NCBI GenBank assembly: GCA_947476895.1
Contig: CANJRX010000024.1
Location: 1 to 34,173, forward strand
DNA: 34,173 nt
Source: Fidelibacterota bacterium
Lineage (GTDB): Bacteria > Pseudomonadota > Alphaproteobacteria > Rhodospirillales > Rhodospirillaceae
Direction: 5' to 3'
Positions 29,865-34,173 of the stretch are shown here, piece after piece. The number at the start of each line of letters is the position of its first letter. The first letter of the stretch is position 1. The notes under the pieces are model-generated. The model had not been told where the DNA came from and searched no databases. It was given only the letters and a program-made list of their open reading frames with translations. The position numbers and the translations under genes were made by a program.

Positions 29865-31300
29865 AGCAGCGTGCCCTGTGACCCGCCGTCTTTTTTCGGT
29901 GCAGGCCGTGCCGGTTTCGGCGGGGGCGTTCCATCAACGCGCGCGCTCACTTCACCATCGGCGAATTCAATGCTGAGCACGCACCCCGCCATAGCGCCCG
30001 CAACTGCGGTGATGGGCGCGCCACTGGCATCACGCACCAGCGCATAGCCGCGCTCCAGAACACGTTTCGGCGAAACCGATTCCAGGCGGGCGAACAAGTT
30101 TTCCAAACGCGTCGCGGCATCGCCGGAGGTGCGCTTTAAAGCCGACACGGCGCGGGCCGTCAGGTTTTCCAAATTCTCCCCGTGACGCCGCAAGTCGTCC
30201 GAGAATCGATCCAGCGCCAGGCGTCCGCCCAAGATCGTCAAAGACTCGCTCTTCGCCAGCAGAAGCCGCTGCGGCGCTTCGTTTAAGCGTTCGGTCAGGG
30301 CATCGAGGTCTTGCGTTTTCTGCGCAACAATCATGTCGAGCTTGGGGATGCCGCGCACCAGGCCTTCCAGGTGTATGCGGCGCTCTTCCAGCGTGCGCGT
30401 GACGGCTTGAGCCAAGCGCCCGTGACGTTGCTGCAACTGCGCCAGAAGATCGAGGCGCACCGGCACCGCCATTTCCGCAGCGGCCGTGGGTGTCGGCGCG
30501 CGCTTATCGGCGGCGTAATCCATCAACGTCCAGTCGGTCTCGTGACCCACGGCGGCGATCAAGGGAATTTGCGAACCCGCAGCCGCACGCACAACGACTT
30601 CTTCGTTAAAGGCCCAGAGATCCTCTAAACTTCCGCCACCGCGCGCGACAATGATCACGTCGGGTCGGGGGATCCCGCCGCCAGCCTCTAGCGCGTTGAA
30701 CCCTGCAATGGCCGCGGCAATCTCTGCCGCCGCGCCCTCGCCCTGCACCTTCACCGGCCAAACGATAACCCGGCGCGGGAAGCGGTCGGCGACGCGGTGC
30801 AGAATGTCGCGGATGACAGCGCCCGTGGGCGAGGTCACTACGCCAATCACATCGGGCAGATAAGGCAGCGGCTTTTTGCGGCCCTCATCGAACAGACCTT
30901 CGGCGGCCAATTTTTTCCGGCGATCTTCCAGCAGCTTCAAAAGCGCGCCCTGGCCCGCGAGTTCCATGGAATCGATGATGATCTGGTAGCTGGAACGGGC
31001 GGGATAGGTGGTCAGGCGGCCGGTAACGATGACTTCCATGCCCTCTTCGGGGCGTATCGACAGCTTGGACATCGTGCCGCGCCAGATAATGCCGTCGATA
31101 CAGGCATTTTCGTCCTTGAGGCGCAGGTAACAGTGGCCGGAACTGGGGATTTTGGGCTGAGAAATCTCGCCCCGCACCCGCACATAGTCGAAGGACTCCT
31201 CGACCGTGCGCTTCAGGGCGGCGGAAAGTTCGCTGACGGAAAAAGCCGCCGCATTAGAGGCCGCTTCGCCGATGGTGCCAGGGGGTGACAAATCGCTCAT
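29861..31300 (-). CDS. xseA: Exodeoxyribonuclease VII large subunit
   Basis: The 479-residue protein is XseA, the catalytic subunit of exonuclease VII, which degrades single-stranded DNA. The OB-fold shows [20 protein letters not shown] near 44-63, and the core shows [34 protein letters not shown] and [24 protein letters not shown]-type sequence. A long helical region (about 290-430) and a Pro/Lys tail follow. The ATG at 31298-31300 is used, since the longer frame overlaps purD's promoter. It diverges from purD by 49 bases, a familiar arrangement. The small subunit xseB is not in the window. Confidence 0.95.
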   Translation of the reverse strand: MSDLSPPGTIGEAASNAAAFSVSELSAALKRTVEESFDYVRVRGEISQPKIPSSGHCYLRLKDENACIDGIIWRGTMSKLSIRPEEGMEVIVTGRLTTYPARSSYQIIIDSMELAGQGALLKLLEDRRKKLAAEGLFDEGRKKPLPYLPDVIGVVTSPTGAVIRDILHRVADRFPRRVIVWPVKVQGEGAAAEIAAAIAGFNALEAGGGIPRPDVIIVARGGGSLEDLWAFNEEVVVRAAAGSQIPLIAAVGHETDWTLMDYAADKRAPTPTAAAEMAVPVRLDLLAQLQQRHGRLAQAVTRTLEERRIHLEGLVRGIPKLDMIVAQKTQDLDALTERLNEAPQRLLLAKSESLTILGGRLALDRFSDDLRRHGENLENLTARAVSALKRTSGDAATRLENLFARLESVSPKRVLERGYALVRDASGAPITAVAGAMAGCVLSIEFADGEVSARVDGTPPPKPARPAPKKDGGSQGTLL

Positions 31301-31349
31301 GGCTCTGTTATGCCACAGCAGAGAACAGCCATACAGGGCGGGGATAAAG

Positions 31350-32636
31350 ATGCGGGTTTTGGTTGTAGGCGGCGGCGGACGCGAACATGCCTTGTGCTGG
31401 GCCTTGAGCGCCTCGCCTCTGTGTGACGCGCTATATTGCGCCCCGGGAAACCCCGGAATCGCCGCGGTCGCCACCTGCCTTCCCGTTAGCGCTGAGGATG
31501 TGGACGGTGTCGTGGCCGTCGCTCAAAAAGAAAAAATCGACTTCGTCGTGGTCGGCCCGGAAGCGCCGCTCGTGGCCGGGCTTGTGGATAAACTTGCAGC
31601 TGCCGGCATCAAAGCTTTTGGACCCAGCGCTTTGGCTGCGCGTTTGGAAGGCTCCAAAGCCTTTATGAAAGACTTCTTCGCCCGCCATAACGTGCCGACG
31701 GCTGCCTACGGGCGGTTCACGGACACCGCCAAAGCCAAAGCCTTCATCGACGCCAAGGGCGCACCCATCGTGGTCAAGGCCGATGGCCTGGCCGCGGGCA
31801 AAGGCGTGATCCTGTGTCAGAGCATCGCTGAAGCCCACGCCGCCATCGACACCATCATGACCGACAAAGCTTTTGGGGCGGCCGGGAATGAAGTGGTGGT
31901 GGAAGAATTCCTGGACGGCGAGGAAGCCAGCTTCTTTGCCATCGTTGACGGCGAAACCGCGCTGCCATTGGCCTCAGCCCAGGATCATAAAGCCGTCGGC
32001 GACGGCGATACCGGCCCCAACACCGGCGGCATGGGTGCCTATTCACCGGCGCCGATTGTCGATGACGCCCTGCAGCTGCGCGTCATGAACGAGATTATTC
32101 TTCCCACCGTGCGCGGCATGGCCGCCGAGGGGCACCCGTTCAAGGGCGTGCTGTTCGCGGGCCTGATGATCTCGAAAGGCGTGCCCAAGACCCTGGAATT
32201 CAACGTGCGCTTCGGTGATCCGGAATGCGAAGTGCTGATGGTGCGTCTCAAATCCGACCTGCTGCCCGCGTTGGTTGCCGCCGTGGATGGCCAGCTCAAA
32301 AACTTCGATCTGCGTTGGCACGACGACGTGGCGTTGACCGTCATCATGGCTGCCAACGGCTATCCCGGCACGCCGCAGAAAGGCACCGTGATTGAAGGTC
32401 TCGATGCCGCCGCTAAGATTGAAGACGTCACCGTTTTCCATGCCGGCACCAAAGCCGATGCGAGCGGCGCGATTGTCGCCAACGGCGGACGCGTGCTCGC
32501 CGTCACGGCCACGGGCAAAAGCGTGAGCGAAGCGCAAGCGCGCGCCTACAAGGGTGTGGATGCGATCCGTTGGCCGGGAGGATTTTGCCGCCGCGACATC
32601 GGCTGGCGCGCGGTCGCCCGAGAAAAACAGCGCTAG
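31350..32636 (+). CDS. purD: Phosphoribosylamine-glycine ligase
   Basis: The 428-residue protein is PurD, the second step of purine synthesis, with an ATP-grasp fold. Signatures are [15 protein letters not shown] (1-15), [14 protein letters not shown] near 137-150, [21 protein letters not shown] (from about 210) and [12 protein letters not shown]. It ends in [15 protein letters not shown] as expected. The ATG at 31350 is correct for the fold; the longer frame is noise. Its stop is one base away from the stop of the convergent exported-protein gene. Confidence 0.97.
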   Translation: MRVLVVGGGGREHALCWALSASPLCDALYCAPGNPGIAAVATCLPVSAEDVDGVVAVAQKEKIDFVVVGPEAPLVAGLVDKLAAAGIKAFGPSALAARLEGSKAFMKDFFARHNVPTAAYGRFTDTAKAKAFIDAKGAPIVVKADGLAAGKGVILCQSIAEAHAAIDTIMTDKAFGAAGNEVVVEEFLDGEEASFFAIVDGETALPLASAQDHKAVGDGDTGPNTGGMGAYSPAPIVDDALQLRVMNEIILPTVRGMAAEGHPFKGVLFAGLMISKGVPKTLEFNVRFGDPECEVLMVRLKSDLLPALVAAVDGQLKNFDLRWHDDVALTVIMAANGYPGTPQKGTVIEGLDAAAKIEDVTVFHAGTKADASGAIVANGGRVLAVTATGKSVSEAQARAYKGVDAIRWPGGFCRRDIGWRAVAREKQR

Positions 32637-32637
32637 A

Positions 32638-33081
32638 TTAGTGACACTGCGTTGAGAGCGTCTTCGACTTAGGGTCGGACATCAACGGCGGCGACAGTTC
32701 GTCCACCACTTTGACGCCGGAATAATAACCACGGTCTGTGGTATCCGTCGCGATATCCAGCAACGTCTTTTCCATCACATCCCGGCGCTGGCCGACAAAG
32801 TCCGACGGGCCCGGCATGGTTTTATTCAAGTAGAGCAGGAATTTTTCGTGCACGACCGGAGTCATAAAACAGGCCGGACGTTCGTTTAAGCCGACGTCCA
32901 GGATCAGTCGCAGCGTCACCACGTGATACTGCACGCGGCCACCCATTTTGTAGGGCACCATCATGGGGTTCAGTTCCACCATGGCACCGCCGTAGCCGAT
33001 GGGCTTTTCTTCCTCGGCCGCCATTGCCGGCATGGTCAGCAGAAGCGCCGCGAGACAGAGTGCGTACGGGGTAAATTTCAT
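32638..33081 (-). CDS. Exported protein of unknown function (weakly FliL-like)
   Basis: The 147-residue protein has a clear signal peptide (MKFTPY, hydrophobic to about residue 17, cleavage after AMA near 21). The mature part is small and contains VELNPMMVPYKMGGRVQYHVVTLRL-type sequence (in 35-60), which in its beta-beta pattern and later helix resembles FliL-type proteins of the flagellar motor, but too weakly for a name. It ends in a Cys-His. It has no flagellar neighbours here. The ATG at 33079-33081 is used; its binding site is not strong. Its stop is one base from the purD stop. Confidence 0.6.
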   Translation of the reverse strand: MKFTPYALCLAALLLTMPAMAAEEEKPIGYGGAMVELNPMMVPYKMGGRVQYHVVTLRLILDVGLNERPACFMTPVVHEKFLLYLNKTMPGPSDFVGQRRDVMEKTLLDIATDTTDRGYYSGVKVVDELSPPLMSDPKSKTLSTQCH

Positions 33082-33119
33082 AATTCCATGGTACGGCGAA
33101 CCGCCGTTCCTGCAAAGGC

Positions 33120-33569
33120 CTAGCGCCGGGCCGCGAAAAAAGCCTTCAGCAGCCCTTCAGCGCGGCTGGCGTTGACGCCGCCTACGACTTCGGGCCGGTG
33201 GTGGCAGGTGGGCTGATCGAAGACTCGGGACCCGTGGTCGACACCGCCGCCTTTAGGGTCATAAGCCCCGTAGATCACCTTTCTCAGGCGCGCGTGGGAC
33301 GCAGCGGCCGCGCACATCGTGCAAGGCTCGAGCGTTACATAGAGGTCGCATCCGGCCAGACGCGCCGCGCCAAGTTTGGCGGCTGCGGCCCGGATCACCA
33401 GCATCTCGGCGTGGGCGGTGGGATCGAAGGTCGCTTCGGTCTGGTTGCCGGCTGCGGCCAGCACCTCCCCCTTTGCCGGATCGACTAGAACCGCACCCAC
33501 AGGCACTTCACCGCGCGCAGCGGCGGCTTCGGCCTCCTGGAAAGCGAGCATCATGAAATCGGTCGGCAT
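33120..33569 (-). CDS. tadA: tRNA adenosine(34) deaminase
   Basis: The 149-residue protein is TadA, which converts A34 of tRNA-Arg(ACG) to inosine. The zinc-site residues are His53 and Glu55 (TAHAEML) and Cys83/Cys86 (LEPCTMC). The substrate-binding helix and the C-terminal ends look complete, and length is as usual. The ATG at 33567-33569 is used. It is followed, 38 bases on, by the exported-protein gene read in the same direction. Confidence 0.95.
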   Translation of the reverse strand: MPTDFMMLAFQEAEAAAARGEVPVGAVLVDPAKGEVLAAAGNQTEATFDPTAHAEMLVIRAAAAKLGAARLAGCDLYVTLEPCTMCAAAASHARLRKVIYGAYDPKGGGVDHGSRVFDQPTCHHRPEVVGGVNASRAEGLLKAFFAARR

Positions 33570-33616
33570 AGCGGGAGAGTCGGTCGAGAGCCCCCTTACG
33601 TCAAGGGCGCTAAGCT

Positions 33617-34057
33617 CTACTTCGCCGCAGGCGTTTCCGCGGGACGCTTAATGAAGCGAATGCCGGTCACATCGTTGCCGTTGAAGGTCACCAGGGCGTT
33701 GTAAGAATGGGCGACCTTATACATGGCCTCGGTTTCGGCATCTTGGCGCGACTTTACCGACAGCTCGACAACATCAGACAGCATGCCGCGTGTGGCCGGA
33801 CCGGGGACTTCTTTCTTCAGCTTCACCGAGCCGCCGGACTTCGCGACGACGCTGAGCCATTTTTCAATACGCGGCGGCAGCTGATTGGGGCTGAACGGGC
33901 CACTCGGCACGATCAAGGCCTGATCGGGCGCCTTCGCGAGTGTGTCGGCAAGGTCTTTGTCGAAGGCCACAGAGTCGAAGAACGTCAGGCCTTCATCCTC
34001 GGCGACCGCGGCATCTTGCGCCAGCGTGACCTGACCGATTTTCTTTACCAGTCGTGA
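33617..34057 (-). pseudogene. Unknown protein gene whose 5' end is cut by the IS
   Basis: The open frame, read leftward, continues without stop from the IS end at about 34057 to the stop at 33617, 146 codons. No ATG occurs in it upstream of the GTG at 33968-33970, and the residues before that GTG (RLVKKIGQVTL, AQDAAVAEDEGLTFFDSVAF) look as coherent as those after it. The natural start must therefore lie beyond the IS. The protein is soluble-looking with Pro/Lys-rich central and terminal parts; I do not recognise it. The gene is probably inactive unless a fusion transcript from the IS rescues it. Confidence 0.55.
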
Positions 34058-34173
34058 TGTTAGTCTACTGCATGTTTTGGCTCTGTTCGAGTGGTACTGG
34101 TATCGGGCTATAGGTCACCGGCGCCGGCGGCCTATAGCCGAGCGATGAATGGGGCCGCTTGGTGTTGTAGTGC
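34058..34173 (-). mobile_element. 3' end of an IS3-family insertion sequence (partial, leaves the window)
   Basis: The OrfB tail and a possible terminal repeat (34058-34080, reading TGTTAGTCTACTGC... to GTTTTGG) mark the 3' end. The orientation is the same as that of the IS piece at the left end. The bases outside the proposed ends (GTGA before 34058, CCCC after 112) do not match as a target duplication, so this is most simply a second copy of the IS. Confidence 0.65.
34065..34173 (-). CDS. IS3-family transposase OrfB, C-terminal fragment
   Basis: Thirty-five codons enter from the right edge and end at TAG (34065-34067). The peptide contains YNTKRPHSSLGYRPPAP, the hallmark C-terminus of IS3-family OrfB (rve integrase domain, after the last catalytic Glu), which cuts and joins the element's ends. 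The catalytic DDE residues are outside the window. Confidence 0.85.
   Translation of the reverse strand, partial: HYNTKRPHSSLGYRPPAPVTYSPIPVPLEQSQNMQ

Noticed and set aside
1-34173. CRISPR array, prophage, toxin-antitoxin or restriction-type defence system
   Set aside because: No regularly spaced repeats, no phage structural or integrase genes, and no recognisable defence domains were seen; apart from the IS ends and the palindromic element, the window is core metabolism.
1-34173. Circular molecule closed through a single IS copy
   Set aside because: The bases outside the two proposed IS ends do not match as a target duplication, and the missing 5' part of the cut gene was not found next to the left IS end. 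Uncertain because the IS ends are tentative.

Overview
The window looks like ordinary chromosomal core sequence from a GC-rich alphaproteobacterium. The evidence is gene order and gene type rather than a marker gene: a short RNase E/G paralogue near yacG and tRNA-Phe, rsmE divergent from ubiA with gshA beside it, xseA divergent from purD, a DUF374 acyltransferase overlapping lpxK, an alanine-racemase-fold ornithine decarboxylase, and an apparent EcfG-type stress promoter. Genus cannot be told from this sequence. Both ends run into IS3-family insertion sequence pieces in the same orientation (1-112 is the 5' end of orfA; 34058-34173 is the 3' end of orfB). The window may therefore be one contig bounded by two IS copies, and the right-hand IS has cut a gene.

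Layout. 1-2.3 kb: IS end, trhO (tRNA hydroxylase), a hemerythrin-like protein, tRNA-Phe. 2.4-9.5 kb: yacG and the RNase E/G-like gene, separated by a glycosyltransferase 41 gene on the other strand, then a GT2 glycosyltransferase translationally coupled to a HAD-domain protein, and a fatty acid desaturase. 9.8-13.7 kb: an aldo/keto reductase, a strong hairpin terminator, then a leftward polyamine pair (ornithine decarboxylase and a deoxyhypusine-synthase-family enzyme). The decarboxylase is preceded by a long structured leader with a well-initiated 40-codon upstream ORF. 14-18.3 kb: a MAPEG protein, a PchB/AroQ-type chorismate mutase behind gshA, rsmE and ubiA. 18.3-24.2 kb: a palindromic repeat, a GAF/HD-GYP protein, ubiD, an outer-membrane barrel and pmbA. 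24.2-29.9 kb: an envelope-lipid block (lipid kinase, LpxH-like metallophosphoesterase overlapping a GT4 glycosyltransferase, DUF374 acyltransferase, lpxK, M23 peptidase), with an unlisted 29-residue membrane ORF on the opposite strand. 29.9-34 kb: xseA, purD, an exported protein, tadA and the IS-truncated gene.

How the genes relate. Ornithine decarboxylase would supply putrescine, and the deoxyhypusine-synthase homologue is best read as making homospermidine. ubiA and ubiD are two ubiquinone steps in one neighbourhood. The 24-29 kb block and the 2.7-9.5 kb block both concern envelope lipids or glycans. Four convergent gene pairs end within 1 bp of each other or overlap, so readthrough antisense RNA is expected there. 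I did not find a CRISPR array, phage, toxin-antitoxin or clear defence system. The most promising less-described items are the decarboxylase leader with its upstream ORF, the Lys/Ala-rich tails on two unrelated enzymes, the overlapping phosphoesterase-GT4 pair, and the small antisense membrane ORF.
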